Positions 1-7,861 of a stretch of 64,000 bases of DNA are shown here, one piece after another (position 1 is the first letter of the stretch; the number at the start of each line of letters is the position of its first letter). The stretch comes from UBA4782 sp034429195. GTDB lineage: Bacteria; Chloroflexota; Anaerolineae; Anaerolineales; Anaerolineaceae. The notes beneath the pieces are model-generated. The model worked only from the letters and a program-made list of their open reading frames with translations. It had not been told where the DNA came from and ran no database searches. The translations under genes and the position numbers were made by a program. The stretch spans positions 186,001 to 250,000 of the forward strand of contig DAOUGQ010000007.1 in the NCBI GenBank assembly GCA_034429195.1, read 5' to 3'.

Positions 1-1
1 T

Positions 2-157
2 GTCTGGTTAGTTTTGTTTACTGTACTTTCCGGGCTGTTTTGTGGCTGGATATTAAGGGCAATCGTACTGGGATCATTAAGGGGATTGAATGGTGATTTT
101 ATTGGATTTATTACATTGATCAGTGAGACAGTCACCCTATTCGTTCTGCTTTTGTAG
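2..157 (+). CDS. cobS: Adenosylcobinamide-GDP ribazoletransferase, C-terminal fragment (CobS)
   Basis: Only the last 51 codons are inside the window; the frame is open from base 2 to the TAG at 155-157. The translation is hydrophobic and contains GLNGDFIGFITLISE, which matches the conserved C-terminal G-x-x-G-D-x-x-G...E segment of CobS, the integral membrane enzyme that joins adenosylcobinamide-GDP and alpha-ribazole in cobalamin assembly. The gene enters from the left edge and is convergent with the radical SAM gene, overlapping its 3' end by 21 bases. The call rests on a short stretch, but motif and hydrophobicity agree. Another CDP-alcohol-type membrane enzyme is the alternative. Confidence 0.6.
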   Translation, partial: VWLVLFTVLSGLFCGWILRAIVLGSLRGLNGDFIGFITLISETVTLFVLLL

Positions 158-979
158 AGATACCGCACGTACACATTTACGGCATAAGATACTTGATTTG
201 CTTTCTTCAATCGCTGCTTGCAATCTGTGATACTCCTCTCCTAAGAACAGGTCTTCATAGTTTTGTGTGACTAAATTACCTAGAACATGCTGCATCCCAT
301 AATCCATGCAGCATAAAATGACACTGCCATCTGGTAGCAAGATATTATGGTTCAGCGCTCTTCCCGAAGAGGAGCATGTGAGTGGTCCTTCTTTCCTATG
401 GTGGAGTAAAGTTCTACTGGAAAGATTACCCGCTCTGTCGGAGAGATAATCCACCACAGGAATTTTTATAGCTTCAATTTCATCACCAAACAACCTTAAT
501 AAAGTGGGATGCAGCCTGCCATGACAGGAAATGCGAAGATTCTGCCAACCCGGTGTATCTGATATGATTTGAAAGAACCACCTGATAACTGCCAGATATG
601 TTCTTGAAAGGGGAATGGGTGAATTGCCTGCATCATCTGGCAGATGGATGACCAGGGGATCAATTTCCCACTGGCTCAAGGCGTGAATATCCGCAATGCT
701 CGCTCCTAAGAATGTAGTATAAACGGCAACTGGATGGTTATTCTGAATAGCGTATTCCATCATGCGAGTGCATTCCAGATTAAGCCAGGGTTCAGACATA
801 CCAGAGAAATCTATGCGTATATTATTTGGTACTTTTTGCAAACATTCTTGAAAAGTTGCAAATGTCATTCGCCGAATAGGACTCCGGTATGCCTTCATCA
901 ATTTTGACTGCGGACAATACCGGCAGCGTACCGGGCAACCCATGTTGGTGGTGATTTCCAACGTCCCTGATAATTTCAT
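137..979 (-). CDS. Radical SAM/SPASM-type protein
   Basis: A 280-residue radical SAM enzyme. The cluster-binding CX3CX2C motif is at residues 15-22 (CPVRCRYC), the place expected for the 4Fe-4S cluster that cleaves S-adenosylmethionine. The C-terminal third holds more cysteines (CSSSG, ILCCMDYG and CRKC near the end), resembling a SPASM or twitch auxiliary-cluster region with its usual DGSV...C...LGN sequence. Proteins of this shape act in peptide modification, cofactor maturation or nucleoside chemistry; the substrate cannot be read here. It starts two bases after the stop of the upstream UbiA-like gene, so the two are almost certainly co-transcribed, suggesting a shared lipid or quinone-like product (inference). 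Its 3' end overlaps the convergent cobS by 21 bases. Confidence 0.8.
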   Translation of the reverse strand: MKLSGTLEITTNMGCPVRCRYCPQSKLMKAYRSPIRRMTFATFQECLQKVPNNIRIDFSGMSEPWLNLECTRMMEYAIQNNHPVAVYTTFLGASIADIHALSQWEIDPLVIHLPDDAGNSPIPLSRTYLAVIRWFFQIISDTPGWQNLRISCHGRLHPTLLRLFGDEIEAIKIPVVDYLSDRAGNLSSRTLLHHRKEGPLTCSSSGRALNHNILLPDGSVILCCMDYGMQHVLGNLVTQNYEDLFLGEEYHRLQAAIEESKSSILCRKCVRAVSLQKQNE

Positions 980-981
980 CT

Positions 982-1761
982 TTATCCACTCTTGCGAGGT
1001 TTATATGTCGGGTTAGAGAGCCCTACCACCAGCGCAGTGATCCAGTTGATAGGAAATGAGAACAGGAACAATCCTGCAAGTGCCATCCCATAAAGAATGT
1101 ACACGATCACCCGGGTGAATCGGATGGTTTTACCCATGCCATAAACCACTGCGAATGTTCTCCACCCGATCTGTGCATCATTCGCATGATCCACCAATTG
1201 GTGAATGGTTGCCCCCTTCAAAGTAATTAACACAAGCCAGAGGGAAAGATAGACAGCTAATAGAGAGTTGGTTGTTTTTGTAATCGCCAGGTAAAACCAC
1301 AGATGGGGAACAACGAGGAAAATCGCTTGCGAAATCGTACTGAACCAGCCTCGCTGCTTAAAGTAAAAAGGAGGAAGAGAATATGCTGTTGCCATGAAAA
1401 AAGTGAAAAAAGCGATTGCCAATACCAGCCAGTTCATCCACACCAGAGCTGAAACAAAAATGCCAATGGTTAAAAGTCCCAGCAACAGCCAGGCTTCCCA
1501 GGGCTCCAGCATATCAACCCGGTTCTTTCCCACTTTTTTATCGTTTTCTCGTTCGACATAGTAATTAAGCCCAAAAGCATAACAATAAGTACAAATGCTA
1601 AAGAGCATAGTGCCAAGGATTTCTTTAGGAAAGAATTTACTGGAGTCCAACGAGAGGATGAAAATACTTACCAGCACAGAAGCGTGTTTGAAAAACCAAT
1701 CTTCAATCCGAAGAAAAGTGAATTTTGAGAAATATTTTTCCATATTAATATTCGCAACCAT
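982..1761 (-). CDS. UbiA-family prenyltransferase
   Basis: A multi-span membrane protein of about 259 residues. Both Asp-rich regions of UbiA prenyltransferases are recognisable: N-Y-Y-V-E-R-E-N-D-K-K in the first loop, where the usual NDxxD is partly degenerate, and DHANDAQIGWRT in the second. UbiA enzymes transfer an isoprenoid chain from a Mg-bound diphosphate to an aromatic or polar acceptor in the membrane. The frame is open to 1851, but a promoter-like -10 (TATACT, 1788-1793) with a -35 lies inside that extension. I therefore prefer the ATG at 1761, with 1743 as the alternative; no good Shine-Dalgarno precedes either. It heads a two-gene unit with the radical SAM gene. The atypical first Asp motif leaves substrate and even activity open. 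Confidence 0.65.
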   Translation of the reverse strand: MVANINMEKYFSKFTFLRIEDWFFKHASVLVSIFILSLDSSKFFPKEILGTMLFSICTYCYAFGLNYYVERENDKKVGKNRVDMLEPWEAWLLLGLLTIGIFVSALVWMNWLVLAIAFFTFFMATAYSLPPFYFKQRGWFSTISQAIFLVVPHLWFYLAITKTTNSLLAVYLSLWLVLITLKGATIHQLVDHANDAQIGWRTFAVVYGMGKTIRFTRVIVYILYGMALAGLFLFSFPINWITALVVGLSNPTYKPRKSG

Positions 1762-1787
1762 GATTTTAAAAAAGAAGTCTTGTGATG

Positions 1788-1816
1788 AGTATACAATACA
1801 TACTTCTTTATGTTTA
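1788..1816 (-). promoter_or_regulatory. Sigma-A-like promoter for the UbiA/radical SAM pair
   Basis: On the minus strand TAAACA (1811-1816) and TATACT (1788-1793) are separated by exactly 17 bases, giving a predicted start near 1781. It lies in the short divergent region before the first receptor kinase and supports the shorter start of the UbiA gene. Confidence 0.4.
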
Positions 1817-1892
1817 CCTGGTTTTGGCATATACTTTAAGGGTAATTTCATGGAGTTTACCGTTTTCTCTTTAATTTTTCCGGGTAGGTCAT

Positions 1893-4613
1893 ATGCCTGT
1901 TTCTGCTGGCACCATATTATTTAATCGCTATCGCGTTGCATCCAGGCTTGGGCAGGGCGGCTTTGGTGCTGTTTATCGTGCCTGGGATCTCACCCTCAGC
2001 AAACCGTGTGCCATTAAAGAAAACTTTGATGTTTCCCTGGAAGCCCAGCGCCAATTCTTGCGAGAAGCCACTGTTCTGGCAAATCTAACCCATCCCAACC
2101 TTCCAAGGGTGACTGACCACTTTATTGTCGAAGGACAGGGACAGTACCTGGTGATGGATTATGTAGAAGGTGATGACCTGGATAAGATTATCACCACCAG
2201 GGGAGTAGTCAAACCGGAACTGGCTTTGGATTGGATCAATCAGGTGCTGGATGCACTGGTTTATTTACACACAAGAACCCCTCCAGTGATCCACCGAGAT
2301 ATCAAACCTGCCAATATCAAGATCACCCCCGAAGGCAAAGCGGTGCTTGTAGATTTTGGTCTGGTGAAGTTATATGACCCCCACTTGAAAACTACAGCAG
2401 GAGCCAGAGCGGTTACAGCTGGTTTTTCACCTCCCGAGCAGTACGGGCAAGGTACCACTGATGCTCGTACAGATATTTATGCACTGGGAGCCACTATGTA
2501 CATGCTGCTAACTGGCGTAGCACCCTTGGAAAGCGTACTGCGGGCAGGGCAGGATACTTTGGAAAAGGTGCATGAGATAAATCCTGATGTACCTCTTGAA
2601 CTCAGTAAGGTAATCGCCCATGCTATGGAGCTTGGACCCGGCCAGCGTTTTCAGAACGCTTCTGATTTTCAGAAAGCAATGCAGAATAGTTTGTTACCAT
2701 CACTTTTCGAGTCAGCAATCCCAATGGGAGTACCAACAGTAGCACAGGCAACAGCAACACCTCCTGCAGTCATTCCCACTACCCATATCGCTGCCGCACC
2801 GATTGCTGTTCCTCGTGCCCGACCTCAAAAAGTGAATTGGAACAATAGTGTGGTATTTGCCATTGCAGGTGCTACTTTGATTTTAGGTATCTTTACTGCT
2901 GTTTTCTTTGGGCTGGGAGGACCAAAACTATTTGCCCTAAAAGATGCAACCCCCACTCCCAATTCCATTGAATTTACGAAAACTCCTCGCCCTGGTAAAG
3001 CGACAATTGAACCTACTACCATCCCAATAGAAGACATAGAACCACCCATTGTGATCGAAGGCATGAAGGAAGAGCCATTCACAATTCCTTTGGTGGTGAC
3101 AAATTCATATTGCGGAGAAAATGATTTTATTAAAGAAATCCGTGCCCTGGATGAATATACCGTTCAATTTACCCTTTGTAAACCTGACCCTGCTTTTTTA
3201 GCAAAGATGACCTTTGAATCGATCACTATTCAACCCAAAGAATGGATCGCCTGGACAGGTGGAAATGGAGAACTCCTGAAACAACCTATTGGTACCGGTC
3301 CATATTATGTGGCTGAATGGAAAAAAGGTGATTGGATCATTCTAAAAAGGAATCCGTATTTTAACAGCGATCCGCCTTTGACTGAAACGGTGAGCATTCG
3401 TTGGGATAGCGACAGCCAGATGCGCTTGCTCAAACTTCAAGCGGGTGATGCAGACGAAGTCACAAATCTTGATCCAGCCAGCATCGAGCTGGCATTGGCT
3501 GATCCCTCGCTTCAGGTATTGGTTCAACCGTCTTCTTATACTTTCTATATAGGGCTGAATAATACAGCTTCGCCATTAAATAATAAAAGTATTCGGCAGG
3601 CAATTGCTTTAGGCATCGATCGCCAGGCAATCATAAATAAATACTTCCCCTATGGCAGTCAACTGGCAACTCACCTTACCCCATGCATCATTGAACATGG
3701 CTGTGATGGTGAAAGCGTATTCACCTATGATCTGGCAAAAGCTAAAGAGATCATGGCAAATGCAGGTTACCCAGATGGATTCACCGTAAACCTCTATTAC
3801 CGTAATGTAAAGCGAATTTATTTGCAGGATCCGGTAGGGGTTGCACAAGAAATTCAACGTCAATTAAAAAAGAACTTGAACATTGATGTAAACCTGGTAG
3901 AAATGGAATCGGGTGAATTCATAACAAAATTGTCTCAAGGGCAATTAGATGGGATGTATTTCATCGGATGGGGTGCGGATTACAATCACGTCTCTAATTT
4001 TCTGGGCTCTTTGCTCAGATATGACAATCTGCAGTTTGGCACCCCCTATTCAGAGCTTTGCAGTATTGTAGAAACAGCATCCACCATGAATGATCCTGGT
4101 GACCTATACGCTCAGATTAATAAGGGTATTCAAGAACTGGTGCCTTTGATCCCTGTTGCATATGCATCCAGTATTTATGCTGCCTCAGCCGATTTGCTAG
4201 GGGTTAATCCCCCAGCCTGGGGCTCTCCCGATTTGGCTCTAATACAATCGGGAGATGGAAGTAATATTGTGAATTTCTTGCAAGAAGCAGAACCACAGAG
4301 CTTATACTGTATGGATGAAAGTGATAATGCCAGTCTGACGGTTTGCCACCAGGTGCTGCAAGGTCTGGTACAGAATGGTAAGGACGGGTCCCCAGCACCT
4401 GCTTTGGCAAGTTCGTATGGTATCAATGATGAGATGATTATGTATACCTTTCAGCTTCAAAGAGGAATCCATTTTCAAAACGGCTTTACACTGGATGCCA
4501 ATGATGTAGTTGCTTCCTTTGCTGCTGCTCTGGATGTGACCAACCCATACCATACAGGCAATACGGGTTATTTTGATTATCCAGGAACATTGTTCGGTTT
4601 TTTGAATGATTGA
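1893..4613 (+). CDS. Receptor Ser/Thr kinase with extracytoplasmic, circularly permuted SBP_bac_5 domain
   Basis: A 906-residue membrane-spanning kinase. Residues 12-265 form a Hanks-type kinase: G-loop GQGGFG at 20-25, VAIK-type Lys42, HRDIKPAN at 134-141 (Asp136 catalytic), DFG at 154-156 and an SPPEQ activation-segment end near 179. A Pro/Ala-rich linker leads to one membrane span (about 318-342) and a second linker, placing the rest outside. Residues 405-785 match the body and C-terminus of a peptide/nickel-type solute-binding protein (GTGPYYVAEW, RQAIALGIDR). Residues 786-906 match the N-terminal part of the same family (PALASSY, QRGIHFQNG, LDANDVVASF). The halves are therefore swapped but together make about one domain. 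Ligand binding outside probably controls kinase activity inside (inference). A similar kinase follows after 28 bases, probably co-transcribed. Confidence 0.85.
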   Translation: MPVSAGTILFNRYRVASRLGQGGFGAVYRAWDLTLSKPCAIKENFDVSLEAQRQFLREATVLANLTHPNLPRVTDHFIVEGQGQYLVMDYVEGDDLDKIITTRGVVKPELALDWINQVLDALVYLHTRTPPVIHRDIKPANIKITPEGKAVLVDFGLVKLYDPHLKTTAGARAVTAGFSPPEQYGQGTTDARTDIYALGATMYMLLTGVAPLESVLRAGQDTLEKVHEINPDVPLELSKVIAHAMELGPGQRFQNASDFQKAMQNSLLPSLFESAIPMGVPTVAQATATPPAVIPTTHIAAAPIAVPRARPQKVNWNNSVVFAIAGATLILGIFTAVFFGLGGPKLFALKDATPTPNSIEFTKTPRPGKATIEPTTIPIEDIEPPIVIEGMKEEPFTIPLVVTNSYCGENDFIKEIRALDEYTVQFTLCKPDPAFLAKMTFESITIQPKEWIAWTGGNGELLKQPIGTGPYYVAEWKKGDWIILKRNPYFNSDPPLTETVSIRWDSDSQMRLLKLQAGDADEVTNLDPASIELALADPSLQVLVQPSSYTFYIGLNNTASPLNNKSIRQAIALGIDRQAIINKYFPYGSQLATHLTPCIIEHGCDGESVFTYDLAKAKEIMANAGYPDGFTVNLYYRNVKRIYLQDPVGVAQEIQRQLKKNLNIDVNLVEMESGEFITKLSQGQLDGMYFIGWGADYNHVSNFLGSLLRYDNLQFGTPYSELCSIVETASTMNDPGDLYAQINKGIQELVPLIPVAYASSIYAASADLLGVNPPAWGSPDLALIQSGDGSNIVNFLQEAEPQSLYCMDESDNASLTVCHQVLQGLVQNGKDGSPAPALASSYGINDEMIMYTFQLQRGIHFQNGFTLDANDVVASFAAALDVTNPYHTGNTGYFDYPGTLFGFLND

Positions 4614-4641
4614 TCTGCAACGAATAAGGGTTTTTATTTAA

Positions 4642-7600
4642 ATGACTCTTTCCGCTGGCACTGTACTCGTTAATCGATATCGAGTTGCTTCCCTTCTTGG
4701 TCAAGGTGGTTTTGGTGCGGTATACCGAGGATGGGATATCACGCTCAGCCGTCCTTGCGCAATAAAGGAAAACTTCGATATCTCTACCGAAGCTCAACGG
4801 CAATTCTTCCGTGAAGCTACTGTTTTAGCAAACCTCACCCATCCCAATTTACCTCGCGTAAACGATCATTTCGTGATCGAAGGTCAGGGGCAATACCTGG
4901 TGATGGATTATATCGGGGGTGATGACCTGGAGAAGATCATCGCAGATAGGCGATGCGTTGATCCCGTGCAGGCAGTAGATTGGATTGATCAGATTCTGGA
5001 TGCACTGATATATTTGCATACACGTCCACAGCCTGTCATTCATCGCGATATCAAACCCGCCAATATTAAGATCACACCTGAAGGTAGAGCCATGCTGGTG
5101 GATTTTGGATTAGTAAAGCTTTATGACCCGCACCTGCGTACAACCGCTGGAGCTCGTGCGATTACAGCAGGTTTTTCACCACCCGAACAGTATGGTCAGG
5201 CTGTCACAGATGCCCGCACAGATATTTATGCATTGGGTGCTACGATGTATATGCTGTTGACAGGTAGCGCACCTGTTGAAAGCGTATTACGCATGACACA
5301 GGATGACCTGCCTGCAGCGCATCTTCTCAACCCGGCAGTACCTGAATCATTGAGCCAGGTTATTTCAAAAGCGATGGAATTGCGTCCAGCTCAGCGTTTT
5401 CAAACAGCCAGAGAATTTCAACAGGCTTTAAAAGCCGCCTTACCAGTCACAGCCCCCATTCCTGTAAGTAAACCAGTAATCACAGCAGGTCTTTCTATGT
5501 CTCAAGTAGCAGCTACAACTCATGTGGCAGCTCCACCTGCAAGACCTGTTGTGGTTTCTCCCGCGAAAGGCAAAAAAAGGAATATGCTTTCGTGGACTCT
5601 TGGTATTGGAGCCGGTGTTGTTGTGCTTGGAATCACATTTTTTTTGCTAACCATTCTGATTAGACCACAAAAAACCACTCCAGTTTCTGAAACCACATCA
5701 CCCCTGGTAACACAGATAGCAGGCTTAAAGAACGCAGACATCAAAGTTTGTGTTTTAGGGAGCGGGTCTACCGATATCTATGGAAGTGACTCCATAACCT
5801 GGGAAGGGGCTCATACTGCTCAGGATAAATTTGGGGTATCCATTGATTACTTCCAGGCTGAATTTTCACAGAGTGATCCTTATGGACCGGTGGTGCAAAA
5901 AGCGATCAACATGGGTTGCAAATTAATCATTGGGGATTCATACCTCTGGGCGGACGCGATCCTAAAAGCTTCGTCACAATACCCCAACCAGCTATTCGCT
6001 CTGGTGGATTCCGCTTTTGACCCCTCCCCTCCAAATGTAATGGGTACCTGGTTCGAGATCAGCCAATCGGGTTTTCTCGCGGGATACCTGGCAGCCGGAC
6101 AGACAAAAACAGGTACCGTGGCAACCTTTGGTGGGATGGATATTCCTGCCGTAACCCACTATATGCATGGCTTTGCGTTGGGAGTAGAAGTATTTAACAA
6201 AAATACTGGCGCAGGCGTAAAGGTTCTGGGATGGGATTCACAAACCTTGCAAGGCACAATCACGGGAGATTTCTCGAGCAAAGATAAAGGGTATGAGGTG
6301 GCAAAACAATTTGTTCAGCAAGGCGCGGATATTATTTTTCCAGTAGCGGGATTAGAAAACAGCGGCGTTATGCAGCTATGCAACGAGGCAGGAATATGCC
6401 AGGTCATTGCCTGTGACATGGATGCCACACAATTGTACCCAGAATATGCAGATATTATTCTTGCAACTGCAGTAAAAAACTTTAATGTCTTCGTTGTAAA
6501 TGCCACAGATATGTTGGTGAATAATAAATTTGCCATTGGAACTTGGACCGGAAATTTACGAAATAATGGTGTGGATCTGGTCATTAATCCAAAGTATTCA
6601 TCGCAGGTCAGTGAAGAACTCCTTAACCAGATAGAAGGGATTAAGAAGAGTCTTATCTCAGGTGAAATCAATCCTGTTCCTGGGGCAAAAGTTGATAATT
6701 CAAATATCAAAGTATGCTTGCTACGTTCTGGTCAGTTAAGTGATGGCGGTTATTACCAGGCTATATGGGAAGGATTGATAAAAGCCAAAGATACTTTCGG
6801 AGTGAATATTGCTTATTATCCTTCGGATGACGTTACGACGATCGATCCTTCATCTGTGATAGAGAAGGCTGTCGCAGATGGATGCAGCTTGATCTTTGGA
6901 GATTTTTATTTCACTGATCAGATTGCTCAATGGTCAGAGAAAAAACCCGACAGAAGCTTTGTTTTGATTGATTCCATAGTAAATAAAAAATCCCCAAACC
7001 TGATGGATACCTGGTATGAGATAAGCCAGCCAGCATTTCTAGCTGGATACCTGTCGGCAGGGTATTCCAAAACCGGAGTGGTAGGCACATTTGGCGGAAT
7101 GGATATTCAACCTGTAACAAATTACATGCATGGTTTTGCTCTGGGCGTCAATTATTACAACCAAAATCATGGATCGAATGTCCAGGTTATCGGCTGGGAT
7201 ATTACAACCAAATCTGGGTATTTTACTAATGATTTTTCTAACAAAGAACTAGGGTATGAAACAGCCAGATTATTTGTCGAAGAAAATAATGCAGATGTGA
7301 TTTTTCCTATCGGGGGTGTAGAAAACGTTGGTGTGTTGCAATTTTGCAAAGATACAGGATCCTGTGTTGTGATAGGTTGTGATGTAGATGCTGTAAAGCA
7401 ATTTCCTGATTATTCTAGCGTAATCCTGGCCAGTGCAGTGAAACGATTCGATACCTTGATCCTTAGTGCAACGAAACTTGTAGTTGATGTCTCCTTCTCA
7501 GGTGGAACTTGGAAAGGCACGCTAGACATCGATGGTGTGGAAATGGTGATCAATCCCGCTTATCAGTCATTATTCAGCAAGGGGTTCATTTCTGAACTTG

Positions 7601-7650
7601 AAAACATGGAAGGAAAAGTTGCTCGTTACGAAATCAAAACTTATCCTTAA
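4642..7650 (+). CDS. Receptor Ser/Thr kinase with two tandem BMP/PnrA-like sensor domains
   Basis: A 1002-residue protein whose kinase domain is nearly collinear with that of its upstream neighbour: GQGGFG 20-25, Lys42, HRDIKPAN 134-141, DFG 154-156. After a Pro-rich linker and one membrane span (about 316-340), residues 366-685 and 687-1002 are two copies of a basic-membrane-protein (BMP, PnrA/Med) type binding domain. Each copy repeats the same landmarks: IKVC[VL]L at its start, ISQ.(A/G)FLAGYL, GTFGGMDI or ATFGGMDI, YMHGFALGV, and (I/V)IFP(V/I). BMP proteins normally feed nucleosides to ABC transporters, so nucleoside or autoinducer-like sensing is a fair guess but unproven. The kinase half and the different sensor half point to duplication of the kinase gene followed by sensor exchange. 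Confidence 0.85.
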   Translation: MTLSAGTVLVNRYRVASLLGQGGFGAVYRGWDITLSRPCAIKENFDISTEAQRQFFREATVLANLTHPNLPRVNDHFVIEGQGQYLVMDYIGGDDLEKIIADRRCVDPVQAVDWIDQILDALIYLHTRPQPVIHRDIKPANIKITPEGRAMLVDFGLVKLYDPHLRTTAGARAITAGFSPPEQYGQAVTDARTDIYALGATMYMLLTGSAPVESVLRMTQDDLPAAHLLNPAVPESLSQVISKAMELRPAQRFQTAREFQQALKAALPVTAPIPVSKPVITAGLSMSQVAATTHVAAPPARPVVVSPAKGKKRNMLSWTLGIGAGVVVLGITFFLLTILIRPQKTTPVSETTSPLVTQIAGLKNADIKVCVLGSGSTDIYGSDSITWEGAHTAQDKFGVSIDYFQAEFSQSDPYGPVVQKAINMGCKLIIGDSYLWADAILKASSQYPNQLFALVDSAFDPSPPNVMGTWFEISQSGFLAGYLAAGQTKTGTVATFGGMDIPAVTHYMHGFALGVEVFNKNTGAGVKVLGWDSQTLQGTITGDFSSKDKGYEVAKQFVQQGADIIFPVAGLENSGVMQLCNEAGICQVIACDMDATQLYPEYADIILATAVKNFNVFVVNATDMLVNNKFAIGTWTGNLRNNGVDLVINPKYSSQVSEELLNQIEGIKKSLISGEINPVPGAKVDNSNIKVCLLRSGQLSDGGYYQAIWEGLIKAKDTFGVNIAYYPSDDVTTIDPSSVIEKAVADGCSLIFGDFYFTDQIAQWSEKKPDRSFVLIDSIVNKKSPNLMDTWYEISQPAFLAGYLSAGYSKTGVVGTFGGMDIQPVTNYMHGFALGVNYYNQNHGSNVQVIGWDITTKSGYFTNDFSNKELGYETARLFVEENNADVIFPIGGVENVGVLQFCKDTGSCVVIGCDVDAVKQFPDYSSVILASAVKRFDTLILSATKLVVDVSFSGGTWKGTLDIDGVEMVINPAYQSLFSKGFISELENMEGKVARYEIKTYP

Positions 7651-7668
7651 AATTTATGGTAAGTATTG

Positions 7669-7674
7669 TATAAT
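7669..7674 (+). promoter_or_regulatory. Consensus -10 element before the small RNA candidate
   Basis: A perfect TATAAT lies 19 bases after the kinase stop codon and would start transcription near 7681. No good -35 hexamer is visible at 16-18 bases, so the promoter is only a candidate. It would drive the structured region 7681-7830 and possibly read on into the ABC operon. Confidence 0.35.
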
Positions 7675-7680
7675 GCTTCG

Positions 7681-7830
7681 TTTGTTGCTATATTTTGAAG
7701 AACATATAGTGCTTAAGGCAACCATTGATTTTTAGCGAGAATCCCGACGACCCTGGGCCTGGGGGTACCAGACCACTATGTTATACATGCCCTGGAAAGC
7801 AGGTATCTTTCTGCCTCCCTAGGGCTTTTT
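7681..7830 (+). ncRNA. Candidate structured RNA or leader of unknown family
   Basis: A roughly 150-base segment lies between a TATAAT box and an intrinsic terminator, with no open frame of note. AACATATAGTG (7699-7709) can pair with CACTATGTT (7774-7782) with a two-base bulge, enclosing a G/C-rich part (7751-7771) that holds CTGG/CCAG (7759-7762 with 7768-7771). A second domain (7789-7825) is the terminator itself. The layout fits either a free small RNA or a terminating leader (riboswitch-like) in front of the peptide ABC operon. I do not recognise T-box, TPP, FMN, SAM, glycine, SRP or tmRNA signatures. A 6S-like RNA is possible by size only. Confidence 0.35.
7789..7830 (+). terminator. Intrinsic terminator ahead of the ABC operon
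   Basis: GCCCTGG (7789-7795) pairs with the CCTAGGGC end at 7825 through a G-T wobble. An inner GCAG/CTGC helix (7799-7802 with 7811-7814) and a following TTTTTG run complete a branched terminator. It ends either the kinase transcript or the RNA candidate upstream. Confidence 0.55.
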
Positions 7831-7861
7831 GTTATCTTTTCATCGTTCTAAGGAGGGAACC

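Noticed and set aside
7741..7775. GGGGTACC element taken as a T-box specifier end
   Set aside because: The T-box consensus TGGNACCGCG is not present and the downstream genes are not amino-acid related in the usual way.
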